From Massilia sp. (GTDB lineage: Bacteria > Pseudomonadota > Gammaproteobacteria > Burkholderiales > Burkholderiaceae_D): a stretch of DNA of 24,682 nucleotides. Positions 6,383 through 14,630 of this stretch are shown one piece after another. The stretch covers positions 1 through 24,682 of the forward strand of contig JAQGNM010000087.1 in the NCBI GenBank assembly GCA_028291845.1, read 5' to 3'. Made by a program: the position numbers and the translations under genes. Numbering within the stretch: the stretch's first letter is position 1; every line of letters starts with the position of its first letter. Under the pieces are notes generated by a model. That model was not told the origin of the DNA, ran no database searches, and was given only the letters and a program-made list of their open reading frames with translations.

Positions 6383-7825
6383 TCAACGCTGCATCGATTC
6401 CCACACCTTCTGTAAACGCTTGGCCGACACTGGCATCGGCGTCCTCAGCTCCTGGGCGTACAGCGACACCCGCAACTCTTCCAGCATCCAGCGGAATTCC
6501 GTCATCCGCGGGTCACTGTTCTTGCCGGCCTGGATTTTCGAGATCCGCAAGAACTGGCTGGCGGCGCTGGTCCATTCGGCCATCGACTTGGCGTCGCGCG
6601 CGGGGTCGCCGCGCAGCTTTTCAAGGCGCACGTTGATGGCTTTTAAATAGCGCGGGAAATGCGACAGTTGCGCGTATTCGGTCTCGGTGACGAAACGCTT
6701 GTGCACCAGGCCCTGCAGCTGCGCCTGGATGTCGGCCACCACCGGCGCCGGCAAACCCTGCAAGCGTTTCGGCAGGCCGTGGTACTCGGTCAGCACCTGC
6801 GACACCAGCCGGGCGATCTCGTTGACCAGCAGGCCAAGGCGCGACTTTCCCTCGTCCTTGCGCTTGTTGAAGGACGCCGCATCGCTTGGTAAGGGATCCT
6901 GCAGGCAGGCGATGTCGATGGCCTTGTTGATGATCTGCTCGCGCAGCTCTTCCTGCGAGCCCAGCGCCATGAACTGCATGCCCATCTGCTGCATGTTCGG
7001 CACATTCTTCTCGATGAATTTGAGCTGCTCCTTCAGCTGCAGGGCGAACAACCTGCGCAGGCCGACGCGGTGGGTGCGCGCCGCCACCGCCGGATCATCG
7101 AATACCTCGAGGTCGCAATAGGTGCCCTTGTCGACCAGCGCCGGAAAGCCGACCAGGGTCAGCTTACCTTGCGGGATTTCCAGCAACTCCGGCAATTCGC
7201 CGAAAGTCCATGCGGTCAAACCCGTGTGGGCGCCGGCGGCAGGCGGAGCAGCCGGCGCCGCGGCGGCTTTCGCCTTGCCCGGTGCGGTGACCGGCGCATT
7301 CGATGCCGCCGGCGGCGCCACTGGTGCCATGACTGCCGGCGCGGCTTCGGCCAGCTTTTGAAAACTCTGCCGCGCCTCCTTGCCAAGTTCCGCCTGCAGG
7401 GTCGACAGGTTACGGCCCATCTCCAGCTGGCGGCCATGCTCGTCGATCACCTTGAAGTTCATGAAGTGGTGCGCCGGCAGGGTCTCGATTTTAAAATCCG
7501 TGGTCAGCACATTCAAGCCGGTTTGGGTGCGGATATCGGCGATCAGGGCGTCGATCAGATCGCCCCTGCCGAACTGGCCGCTCTCCTGCATGCGCTCGCA
7601 AAAACGCGCGGCATACTCGGGCAGCGGCACGCAGTGGCGGCGCAGCTTCTGCGGCAGCGATTTCAATAGCAAATGCACCTTTTCCTTCAACATGCCCGGC
7701 ACCAGCCACTCGGCGCGCTCGCGGGCGATCTGGTTCAAGGCAAACAGCGGCACCGCCAGGGTCACGCCATCGCGCACGCTGCCCGGCTCGAAGTGGTACG
7801 TCAAGGCCATCTCGATGCCGGTCAC
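6383..7825 (-). pseudogene. hrpA: HrpA helicase, C-terminal part (out of frame with the N-terminal part)
   Basis: This frame holds the C-terminal ~480 residues of HrpA, the part that in intact proteins follows the helicase core (DUF3418-type region). It reads VTGIEMALTYHFEPGSVRDGVTLAVPLFALNQI near the beginning and ends LQKVWESMQR. In an intact gene the preceding residues would be ...TTELFP(E/K)NLS, and this frame does read P-E-N-L-S just upstream (7840-7826), where the N-terminal frame instead reads FPKT-stop. No ribosome-binding site is evident at the GTG at 7825. The split is therefore best explained as a one-base disruption of a single gene, not as two genes. Codon use is continuous with the N-terminal part and there is no other decay, so a recent mutation or a sequencing error is likely. 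A hairpin repeat follows the stop codon. Confidence 0.85.
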
Positions 7826-7827
7826 GC

Positions 7828-10623
7828 TCAGGTTTTCGGGAACAGCTCGGTGGTGACGCCGGCCGCCTCGTGGCGCATCAACTCTTCGCGGTTCAAGAAC
7901 AGCAATTTCGGATTGTCGCGCGTGGCCTGCTTGTGCCAGGCTTCGAAGCCGGCGCCGTTGACCACGTCATGCGGGATCAGCTTGTCGTAGAAGGCGGCGA
8001 TCAGGTGGTCGTCGACCAGCACGTCCAGGCGGCGCGATTTGTGTTCGAGGTTTTCGATTTCCTTGACCAGCTTGTGGTTGTGGGCGAAAAACGGCGAGCG
8101 CGTCTCGTAGTCGCCGCCCACCAGCGCATCCTGAATAAAAATCTGGCGCGCCTCCACCGGGTTGAAATTGCCGTAGTTGATACGGCGCTGGCTGTAGATC
8201 ACCAGGCCATACAGGGTGGCGCGCTCGGACGCGGTGACCTGCGCCATGCGTTTTTCCCAGCGCGGCTCGCCCCAGGATTTTTTCAACAGGTGCGCGCCGA
8301 CCCGCTCGATCCACTCCGGCGCGATGTTGGCCACGGTGCGGGCGTATAACCTCGTGGTCTCGACCAGTTCAGCCGCCATCACCCATTTGCCCGGCTTTTT
8401 GATCAGGGAAGATCCCGGCCACACGTGGAATTTGATACCGCGCGCGCCCAGGTAACCGGCGCCCGGCTCGTCCTCGCTTTTAAAACCGATGTTACCGAGC
8501 AGGCCAGTGAGCAAGGCGGTGTGCAGATTCTCGTAGGTCGCCGGCAGTTCGTTCAAGCGCCAGCCCTGTTCCTTGACGATGGTGAGCAATTGCGAGTGCA
8601 CATCCCGCCACTCGCGCAGGCGCACCTGCGAGAGGAAATTGCTGCGGCAGGTTTCCATCAACTGGCGGTTGGTTTTCTTGTGCTCGATGGCTTGCTCGAA
8701 CCAGCGCCAGATTTTTATATAGGTCAAAAATTCGCTCTTCTCGTCGGCGAATTTTTTGTGCGCCTCGTCGGCGGCCTGCTGGTGCTCCATCGGCCGGTCG
8801 CGCGGGTCCTGCACCGACAGGGCCGAAGCGATGATCAGCATCTCCGTCAAACAGGCATTCTCGAGGGCGGCCAGAATCATGCGGCCCACGCGCGGGTCGA
8901 GCGGCAGGCGCGCCAGCTGGTGGCCGAGCGGCGTGAGGGTGTTCGACTCGTCGACCGCGCCGACTTCCTGCAGCAACTGGTAACCGTCGGCGATGGCGCG
9001 GCCCTGCGGCGGCTCGATGAACGGAAACGTCTCGACGTCGGTCAGGTGCAACGACTTCATGCGCAGGATGACGGCGGCCAGCGAGGACCGCAAAATCTCC
9101 GGCTCGGTAAATTTCGGCCGCTGCAAAAAGTCCTGTTCTTCGTACAGGCGGATGCACACGCCGTCGGCGACGCGGCCGCAACGGCCGGCGCGCTGGTTGG
9201 CCGCCGACTGGGCGATCGGCTCGACCTGCAGCTGCTCGACCTTGTTCCTGAAACTGTAGCGCTTTACGCGCGCCAGTCCGGCGTCGACTACGTAGCGGAT
9301 GCCCGGCACCGTCAGCGAGGTTTCGGCGACGTTGGTGGCCAACACGATCCGGCGCGCGTTCGAGATCTTGAATACCTTTTCCTGCTCTTCCACCGACAGG
9401 CGGGCGAACAGCGGCAAAATCTCCACATGCGGCGGATGGTGCTTGCGCAGCGCCTCGGCGCAATCGCGGATCTCGCGCTCGCCCGGCAAAAACACCAGCA
9501 CGTCGCCCGACCCCAGGCGCGCCAGTTCGTCGACAGCGTCGATGACGGCGTCCATCAGGTCGCGCTTTTCGCGTGCCGCCTGGGCCTTCGGCAAGGGCTT
9601 GCCGGTGTCCGGGGCGCCGCTCAGAATCTGCTCGCGCTCGACCGGGCGGTAGCGCACTTCCACCTGGTACAGGCGGCCCGATACTTCGATCACCGGCGCC
9701 GGCTTCTCAAGGGTGCCGAAATGGCGCGCAAAGCGCTCGGCGTCGATGGTCGCCGAGGTGATGATGACTTTGAGATCGGGCCGGCGCGGCAGCAGCTGCT
9801 TCAAATACCCCAGCAGGAAATCGATGTTCAGGCTGCGCTCGTGCGCTTCGTCGATGATGATGGTGTCGTAGGCACGCAGCATCGGGTCGGTCTGGGTTTC
9901 GGCCAGCAGGATACCGTCGGTCATCAGCTTGACCGAGGCGCCCGGCTGCAGGGTGTCGGTGAAGCGCACCTTGAAGCCGACGTGCACGCCCTGCAGCGAA
10001 CCGAGTTCCTGGGCGATGCGCTTGGCGGTGGACGAGGCGGCGATGCGGCGCGGCTGGGTGTGGCCAATCAAGCCTTTCTGGCCGCGGCCCAGCTCCAGGC
10101 AGATCTTCGGCAGCTGGGTGGTTTTACCGGAACCGGTTTCGCCGGAGACGATGATGACCTGGTTTTCCTGTATCGCCTTGGCGATTTCGGCGCGCCGGCC
10201 GGACACCGGCAGATCTTCTGGAAAGGTGATCGGCGGCAGCGGGGTGCGCGGCGCCTGGCGCGCTTCGCGCGCTTCACGCGGTGCACGCGCCACCGCGGCC
10301 GCGTTAGCACCGGGGACTGGCCCTGCGGGCCTGTCCCCCGCTTTAATCGCAGCAGCACCGCCCCCCGCAGCCCGCTCCCCCGCTTCAGCCGCAGGCCGCA
10401 CCGGCCGCGCACGCAAAGCCTCGCTCAAGGCCGGATTGACCATCTGCGCGACCGCGTGCGGATTGGCCTGCTGCGGACGCGGCGGATGCGCGGGACGCTG
10501 CTGGCGCTCACCGCGCTCGCCGTTCGCACCGCTCTGCGGCGGGCGTGGCGCACGGCGCGGCGCCTTCGAGGTGGAAGCGGCGGCCGAACCGGCAGGCGAA
10601 CGCTTGTTACTATGATCTGACAT
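7828..10623 (-). CDS. hrpA: HrpA, ATP-dependent DEAH-box RNA helicase, N-terminal part, 931 aa
   Basis: This is a DEAH-box RNA helicase; HrpA acts on mRNA and on stalled or collided ribosomes in other bacteria. The motifs are complete: GETGSGKT (161-168), TQPRR (189-193), DEAH (258-261), SAT (290-292), ATNVAETS (429-436) and QRAGRCGR (477-484). These are followed by the helicase-associated (HA2) and OB-like region. Residues 1-130 are a low-complexity extension rich in A, R, P and G, not needed for the core. Residues 96-104 (GDRPAGPVP) are encoded by a copy of the window's hairpin repeat. The frame ends ...TTELFPKT-stop at 7828, where relatives continue into the C-terminal region, which is found in another frame at 6383-7825. 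The start at 10623 diverges from argA, with 66 bp between. Confidence 0.92.
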   Translation of the reverse strand: MSDHSNKRSPAGSAAASTSKAPRRAPRPPQSGANGERGERQQRPAHPPRPQQANPHAVAQMVNPALSEALRARPVRPAAEAGERAAGGGAAAIKAGDRPAGPVPGANAAAVARAPREAREARQAPRTPLPPITFPEDLPVSGRRAEIAKAIQENQVIIVSGETGSGKTTQLPKICLELGRGQKGLIGHTQPRRIAASSTAKRIAQELGSLQGVHVGFKVRFTDTLQPGASVKLMTDGILLAETQTDPMLRAYDTIIIDEAHERSLNIDFLLGYLKQLLPRRPDLKVIITSATIDAERFARHFGTLEKPAPVIEVSGRLYQVEVRYRPVEREQILSGAPDTGKPLPKAQAAREKRDLMDAVIDAVDELARLGSGDVLVFLPGEREIRDCAEALRKHHPPHVEILPLFARLSVEEQEKVFKISNARRIVLATNVAETSLTVPGIRYVVDAGLARVKRYSFRNKVEQLQVEPIAQSAANQRAGRCGRVADGVCIRLYEEQDFLQRPKFTEPEILRSSLAAVILRMKSLHLTDVETFPFIEPPQGRAIADGYQLLQEVGAVDESNTLTPLGHQLARLPLDPRVGRMILAALENACLTEMLIIASALSVQDPRDRPMEHQQAADEAHKKFADEKSEFLTYIKIWRWFEQAIEHKKTNRQLMETCRSNFLSQVRLREWRDVHSQLLTIVKEQGWRLNELPATYENLHTALLTGLLGNIGFKSEDEPGAGYLGARGIKFHVWPGSSLIKKPGKWVMAAELVETTRLYARTVANIAPEWIERVGAHLLKKSWGEPRWEKRMAQVTASERATLYGLVIYSQRRINYGNFNPVEARQIFIQDALVGGDYETRSPFFAHNHKLVKEIENLEHKSRRLDVLVDDHLIAAFYDKLIPHDVVNGAGFEAWHKQATRDNPKLLFLNREELMRHEAAGVTTELFPKT
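10312..10338 (+). repeat. Mismatch-stem hairpin repeat, copy 4, inside the hrpA coding sequence
   Basis: The + strand reads GGGGAC - T - GGCCC - TGC - GGGCC - T - GTCCCC: a 6-bp outer stem, a T/T mismatch, a 5-bp inner stem and a three-base TGC loop. It has the plan of copies 1 and 2, with paired substitutions in both stems. It occupies exactly nine hrpA codons (residues 96-104) within the low-complexity N-terminal extension. In contrast to the other copies, it is antisense to the gene it sits in. Confidence 0.75.
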
Positions 10624-10689
10624 CGTTTTTACAGGTTTTTCCAGTGTTTTAATGCACTATTTCGCGCGCAAGCCGCGCAGCGAATTATA

Positions 10690-12009
10690 ATGCGCCAAAT
10701 GGAAACCTCTCACCAATTCGTCCAGTGGCTGCGCTCCGTCGCGCCTTATATCCACGCCTTCCGCGGTAAAACCTTTGTCGTCGCCTTTCCCGGTGAACTT
10801 GTGGTCGCCGGCGCCCTCACCGTGCTGGCGCAGGATCTGTCGCTGCTGGTGGCGCTGGGCATCCGCGTGGTCATCGTGCACGGCTCGCGCCCGCAGGTGG
10901 CCGAGCAGCTGGCGCTGCGTAACGTCGAAGGCCGTTTTCACAACGGCATCCGCATCACCGATACCGCCGCCCTCGAATGCGCCAAGGAAGCGGCCGGCGA
11001 ACTGCGCCTCGATATCGAAGCGGCGTTCAGCCAGGGCCTGCCGAACACGCCGATGTCGAACGCGGCGATCCGCATCATCTCCGGTAACTTCGTCACCGCC
11101 CGTCCGCTGGGCGTGATCGACGGCGTCGACCTCGAACTGACCGGCATCACCCGCAAGGTGGCCGCCGAAACCATTCACCCGATCCTCGCCACCGACAGCA
11201 TCGTGCTGCTGTCGCCGCTGGGCTTTTCGCCGACCGGCGAAGTGTTCAACCTGACCATGGAAGACGTCGCGGTGTCGGCGGCGATCGCCCTGCACGCCGA
11301 CAAGCTCATCTTCATCAGCGAGACGCCGATGATGGTCGACGAAGGCGGCGCCGAGATCCGCGAGCTGTCCTCGCACCAGGCCGAGGCCGTGCTGCAGGCG
11401 GGCTTTTTGCCGAGCGACGCCGCCTACTATCTGAAAGAGGCGGTCAAGGCCTGCAGCAACGGCGTCGAGCGCGCCCACATCGTGCCGTTCGCCACCGACG
11501 GCTCGGCCATGCTCGAGCTGTTCACCCACGACGGCGTGGGCACCATGATCACCTACGAGAACCTCGAGAGCCTGCGCAAGGCCAACATCGACGACGTCGG
11601 CGGCATCATCAAGCTGATCGAGCCGCTCGAGGCCGACGGCACCCTGGTCAAGCGCGGCCGCGAACTGATCGAGCGCGAGATCGACAATTTCTCGGTCATC
11701 GAACACGATGGCGTGATCTTCGGCTGCGCCGCCCTGTACCCTTTCCCCGCTTCCAAGATGGCGGAGATGGCTTGCCTCACCGTCAACCCGGAAGTGCAGA
11801 CCCAGGGCGACGGCGAGCGCATCCTGCGCCACATGGAAAACCGCGCCAGGGCGGCCGGCTACAACAAGCTGTTTGTGCTGACCACCCGCACCTCGCACTG
11901 GTTCCAGAAGCGCGGCTTCGTGCCGGCCAGCGTGGAAGACTTGCCGAAGGACCGGCAGAAAATGTACAACTGGCAGCGTAAATCACAGGTGTTGATCAAA
12001 CCTTTATAA
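10690..12009 (+). CDS. argA: N-acetylglutamate synthase (amino-acid N-acetyltransferase)
   Basis: This enzyme makes N-acetylglutamate from acetyl-CoA and glutamate, the first step of arginine synthesis, and in the classical form is inhibited by arginine. The protein has the two-domain ArgA layout: an amino-acid-kinase-like domain (about 25-285, with FRGKTFVVAFPGELV and VIVHGSRPQVAEQL) and a C-terminal GNAT domain (about 300-439, with MACLTVNPEVQTQGDGERIL and LTTRTSHWFQKRGF). Two starts are possible: 10690 (MRQMETSHQF) and 10699 (METSHQF). The shorter one resembles my memory of relatives. Neither has a clear ribosome-binding site, and a TATAAT at 10686-10691 overlaps the first start, so a leaderless transcript is conceivable. 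A yggX-type gene follows after 35 nt. Confidence 0.95.
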   Translation: MRQMETSHQFVQWLRSVAPYIHAFRGKTFVVAFPGELVVAGALTVLAQDLSLLVALGIRVVIVHGSRPQVAEQLALRNVEGRFHNGIRITDTAALECAKEAAGELRLDIEAAFSQGLPNTPMSNAAIRIISGNFVTARPLGVIDGVDLELTGITRKVAAETIHPILATDSIVLLSPLGFSPTGEVFNLTMEDVAVSAAIALHADKLIFISETPMMVDEGGAEIRELSSHQAEAVLQAGFLPSDAAYYLKEAVKACSNGVERAHIVPFATDGSAMLELFTHDGVGTMITYENLESLRKANIDDVGGIIKLIEPLEADGTLVKRGRELIEREIDNFSVIEHDGVIFGCAALYPFPASKMAEMACLTVNPEVQTQGDGERILRHMENRARAAGYNKLFVLTTRTSHWFQKRGFVPASVEDLPKDRQKMYNWQRKSQVLIKPL

Positions 12010-12044
12010 TCACGCCTACGATTTTCTATCAGAATGAGGAAGCC

Positions 12045-12317
12045 ATGGCCCGCACTGTTAACTGCGTCAAATTGAACAAAGAGGCCGAAGGCCTGGATTT
12101 TCCGCCCTACCCGGGCGAACTGGGCAAGCGGATCTACGAATCGGTCTCGAAGGAAGCCTGGGCCGCCTGGCTCAAGCACCAGACCATGCTGGTCAATGAG
12201 AACCGCCTGAACCTGGCCGACCTGCGCGCCCGCAAATACCTGGCCACGCAGATGGAAAAGCACTTTTTCGGCGAAGGCGCCGACGCCGCCATGGGCTACG
12301 TGCCGCCGCCGCAGTAA
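12045..12317 (+). CDS. YggX-type oxidative damage protection / Fe(II)-trafficking protein, 90 aa
   Basis: This small cytoplasmic protein is linked in other bacteria to iron handling and protection of Fe-S enzymes from oxidation. Its length (90 aa) and pattern are typical: MARTVNCVKLNKEAEGLDF, then PYPGELGKRIYESVSKEAWAAWLKHQTMLVNE, then ARKYLATQMEKHFFG. Cys7 is the conserved cysteine of the family. It has a clear ribosome-binding site (GAGGA, 6 nt from ATG) and lies 35 nt after argA in the same direction. A strong terminator follows the stop codon by 15 nt. Conservation of the argA neighbourhood is unknown from this window alone. Confidence 0.95.
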   Translation: MARTVNCVKLNKEAEGLDFPPYPGELGKRIYESVSKEAWAAWLKHQTMLVNENRLNLADLRARKYLATQMEKHFFGEGADAAMGYVPPPQ

Positions 12318-12332
12318 TTTCAGCAGCAGCAT

Positions 12333-12363
12333 AAAAAACGGCGCCTTCAAGGCGCCGTTTTTT
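12333..12363. terminator. Bidirectional Rho-independent terminator
   Basis: Six A, then CGGCGCC - TTCAA - GGCGCCG, then six T. The stem is a perfect 7-bp GC stem extended by A/T pairing. The T-tract on either strand serves both yggX (+) and the convergent lipoprotein/rpiA unit (-). It is the clearest classical terminator in the window. Confidence 0.95.
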
Positions 12364-12390
12364 ATGGCTTTTTCCTTACGTCGCCGCCCC

Positions 12391-12711
12391 TCACATCGGC
12401 CGGCACTGGCGCAATTCGCAGCGCGCCATGAACACGCGCCCCGATTCGCAGACCATTTTGTAGACTTCGACCGGCCCCGGTTCGGTGACCAGACCGGCCC
12501 CTTCGCGGCTGACGCAGGCCTGCAGCTTGCCCAGCCGCTCCACCGTTACCGATGAGACGCCCTGGCGAAACGGCAGCGTTTCGATGCGCAGGCTGGCGGG
12601 GCGCTCGGCCTGCGCCACCGGCACACTGCCGAGCGCCGCCTGGCGCGTGCCGCAGCCACCGAGCGACAGCGCCACCAGCAGCGCCGCCATGGCCTTCAAA
12701 GGCCGCTTCAT
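12391..12711 (-). CDS. Small predicted lipoprotein, 106 aa
   Basis: The N-terminus MKRPLKAMAALLVALSLGGC is a lipoprotein signal: a basic start, a hydrophobic core and lipobox LGGC with Cys20 as the expected lipidation site. The protein would be anchored to a membrane on the periplasmic side. The mature part is about 86 residues with four further cysteines (QAC, MVC, ARC, RQC), which suggests disulfide bonds. I do not recognise the family. The ATG at 12711 is preferred over a TTG at 12723 because it gives a normal signal peptide. It starts 8 nt after the rpiA stop codon, so the two are probably co-transcribed, and it ends against the bidirectional terminator. Confidence 0.8.
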   Translation of the reverse strand: MKRPLKAMAALLVALSLGGCGTRQAALGSVPVAQAERPASLRIETLPFRQGVSSVTVERLGKLQACVSREGAGLVTEPGPVEVYKMVCESGRVFMARCELRQCRPM

Positions 12712-12719
12712 CGCGGCGC

Positions 12720-13397
12720 TCAAAACGTCAGCGTCCGCACGCCGCCGCCCGCGCCCAGCAGGCAGACATCGGCGCCGCGCAAGGCGAACAGGCCGACGGC
12801 AATGACGCCGGGGATCTGGTTGATCTCGACTTCGAGGGCCACCGGGTCGGCGATCGACAGCCCGGCGACGTCGATGATCTGGCCGCCATTGTCGGTGATG
12901 AAAGCGTCGGCGCCGCCGCTTTTCAAGCGCAGCTTCGGCTGGCCGCCCAGCGCGGCCAGGCGGCGCATGACGGCGGCGCGCGCCATCGGCAGCACTTCGA
13001 CCGGCAGCGGGAATCTGCCGAGCGTGTCGACCAGCTTGGAACCGTCGGCGATGCAGACGAATTTGGCCGCCACCGAGGCGACGATTTTTTCGCGCGTGAG
13101 CGCCGCGCCGCCGCCCTTGATCATCGCGCCGGTACTGGTGATTTCATCGGCGCCGTCGACGTAGACGGCGATCGCATCGACCTCGTTGAGGTCATGCACT
13201 TCGATGCCGTGGCCGCGCAGGCGCGCCGCCGTCGCTTCGGACGACGCCACCGCGCCCTTGATGCGGTGCTTGATCTTGGCCAGTTCATCGATGAAGAAAT
13301 TGGCGGTCGAGCCGGTGCCCACGCCGATGATTTCGCCGTCGACCACGTAGGCGATGGCGGCGGCGGCAACCGCCTGTTTGAGTTCGTCCTGGGTCAT
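12720..13397 (-). CDS. rpiA: Ribose-5-phosphate isomerase A, 225 aa
   Basis: This enzyme interconverts ribose-5-phosphate and ribulose-5-phosphate in the non-oxidative pentose phosphate pathway. The start at 13397 (MTQDELKQAVAAAA) gives the normal RpiA length. Characteristic blocks are present: GEIIGVGTGSTANFFID, AVASSEAT, YVDGADEI, KGGGAALTREKIV (including the catalytic Glu of the family) and a C-terminal GVIAVGLFALRGADVCLLG. An upstream in-frame extension to 13538 looks non-coding. The gene stands alone upstream, with about 219 bp to the divergent response-regulator gene, and is followed by the small lipoprotein gene. Confidence 0.97.
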   Translation of the reverse strand: MTQDELKQAVAAAAIAYVVDGEIIGVGTGSTANFFIDELAKIKHRIKGAVASSEATAARLRGHGIEVHDLNEVDAIAVYVDGADEITSTGAMIKGGGAALTREKIVASVAAKFVCIADGSKLVDTLGRFPLPVEVLPMARAAVMRRLAALGGQPKLRLKSGGADAFITDNGGQIIDVAGLSIADPVALEVEINQIPGVIAVGLFALRGADVCLLGAGGGVRTLTF

Positions 13398-13580
13398 GGT
13401 GGTGTCTTTGGTAAGTATGGGAAAAGGCTGGCGGAAAAGCTGAAACACGCACCATTTTAGCGGATCGACCGTGATCGATCGACATCGCAAATCCGGAAAA
13501 CTTTGTCCTGAGGCAATCGCGGACCCGCGCCAGCGCAAACCAAGTTACTTTTGGGAAAAATTATCCGCGCCGCCGTGGCA

Positions 13581-13613
13581 GAATTCCTTAGCTCATTTTC
13601 ACTACAGGAATTC
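13581..13613 (+). promoter_or_regulatory. Inverted repeat over the ribosome-binding site of the receiver gene
   Basis: GAATTCCT (13581-13588) and AGGAATTC (13606-13613) are perfect complements with a 17-nt loop between. The right arm contains the AGGA that serves the ATG at 13617, so the folded mRNA would hide the ribosome-binding site. It may be a translational switch; protein binding to the DNA is the alternative. The rest of the 13398-13616 gap shows only a GATCGATCGAC-type short repeat near 13465-13482. Confidence 0.4.
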
Positions 13614-13616
13614 GCC

Positions 13617-13982
13617 ATGTCCCCTGCCAAGACCGTCCTGGTTGTCGACGACAGCCGCGTTTCCCGCCTGCTGGCGCGTCAGTTCATCCTCACGCGCCGT
13701 TGTTTCTGGCACGTCGAGGAAGCCGCCAGCGGCGAAGAAGCGATCGACAAGGTGCAAGCGAAGCGCCCCGATCTGATCCTGCTCGACGTCAACATGCCCG
13801 GCATGGGCGGGTTGGCCGCCGCCAGCCGGCTGCGCGAACTGTGCCCGCACGCGCACATCTCGCTGGTGACGGCCAATGTGCAGATGGCGACCCGGCGCCG
13901 CGCCGCCGAACTGGGCCTGGGCTTTCTGGCCAAGCCGATGACGGAGCAGCGCATCGGCGCCCTGCTCGACGCCCTGGGCTGA
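13617..13982 (+). CDS. CheY-like single-domain response regulator, 121 aa
   Basis: This is a stand-alone receiver domain with all the key residues: acidic pair D11-D12, phospho-acceptor D57 (in LILLDVNMPGMGG), T85 (SLVTAN) and K106 (FLAKPM). There is no output domain, so it would signal by binding a partner, as CheY does. The start at 13617 (MSPAKTVLVVDDS) is chosen for its ribosome-binding site and because the domain begins immediately; a 22-residue extension upstream is unlikely. Its stop codon TGA overlaps the ATG of the CheC-type gene by one base, so the two proteins are probably made together. The natural reading is that CheC removes phosphate from this receiver. The kinase is not in the window. 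Confidence 0.93.
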   Translation: MSPAKTVLVVDDSRVSRLLARQFILTRRCFWHVEEAASGEEAIDKVQAKRPDLILLDVNMPGMGGLAAASRLRELCPHAHISLVTANVQMATRRRAAELGLGFLAKPMTEQRIGALLDALG

Positions 13983-14629
13983 TGGAGACGCGCGTGTCGA
14001 CCGTGCCGTCGCTGAACGCGCTGCAGCACGACGCCCTCGTCGAACTATTCAATATCGGCGTCGGCCAGGCCGCCTGCGCGCTCTCCGAGATCGTCGGCGA
14101 CGAAGTGACGATGGCGGTGCCGACCATCCGCTTTCTCGACCGCGCCGCCGCTGCCGCCGTGATGGGCAGCGAGATGCGCGTGTGCGGTGTGCGCCAGCAT
14201 TACGAAGGCGGCCTGCGCACCGAGGCCATCGTCATGTTCGCTGAAGACAAAAGCCTCGACATCGTGCGCCTGATGGTGGGCGACGCGGTGCCGTTCGACG
14301 AGCTGACGGCAATGGAGCAGGAAGCGATGGGGGAGATCGGCAACATCGTCCTCAACTCCTGCGTCGGCACCCTGGCCAACCTGTTCGAGCGCGAGCTGCG
14401 CGGCTCGCTGCCGGTGGTGCAGATCGCCAGCAGCGCCGCCATCCTCGGCGCCGCTGCCGCGGGTGACGCCGAGGATGGCAACCCCATCGTGCTGATGCTG
14501 CACATCGACCTGGCGCTCGAAGCGCACCGCATCCATGGCTTCATCGCCTTCGTGCTCGACATGCAGGCGCTGGGCGAGCTGTGTGCGCTGGTCGACGCCT
14601 GGCTGGCGCGCCTGCACCCGGGAAGCTGA
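13982..14629 (+). CDS. CheC-type CheY-P phosphatase, 215 aa
   Basis: CheC-family proteins dephosphorylate CheY-like receivers. The family motif (D/S)xxxExxN-x22-P is present twice. The first copy is D17, E21, N24, P47 with exact spacing. The second is E114, E118, N121, P144, again exact, with Glu in place of Asp/Ser at the first position. Two copies and about 210 residues match CheC rather than the single-site CheX. The start at 13982 overlaps the receiver stop codon, and the next gene begins 1 nt after this stop, so the three form one tight unit. CheC is best known from Firmicutes and Thermotoga chemotaxis; here no chemoreceptor, CheA or CheD gene is nearby, so the receiver next door is the likely substrate. 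Confidence 0.88.
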   Translation: METRVSTVPSLNALQHDALVELFNIGVGQAACALSEIVGDEVTMAVPTIRFLDRAAAAAVMGSEMRVCGVRQHYEGGLRTEAIVMFAEDKSLDIVRLMVGDAVPFDELTAMEQEAMGEIGNIVLNSCVGTLANLFERELRGSLPVVQIASSAAILGAAAAGDAEDGNPIVLMLHIDLALEAHRIHGFIAFVLDMQALGELCALVDAWLARLHPGS

Positions 14630-14630
14630 G

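Noticed and set aside
7826..7840. Programmed -1 frameshift in hrpA
   Set aside because: No X-XXY-YYZ slippery heptamer in the correct frame; AAA slipping back onto GAA is a poor match. A one-base deletion or sequencing error is simpler.
8425..10620. 731-aa open frame on the + strand opposite hrpA
   Set aside because: It is rich in H, Q, R, D and G with no domain, and mirrors hrpA codons; a typical GC-rich antisense shadow of a gene with all helicase motifs on the other strand.
10657..11898. 413-aa open frame opposite argA
   Set aside because: Shadow composition (H, D, G, V, Q-rich) and no motif; argA on the + strand is unambiguous.
12333..12363. The AAAAAACGGCGCC hairpin as another copy of the repeat family
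   Set aside because: It has a T-tract on both strands and a perfect stem; it is an ordinary bidirectional terminator between convergent genes.
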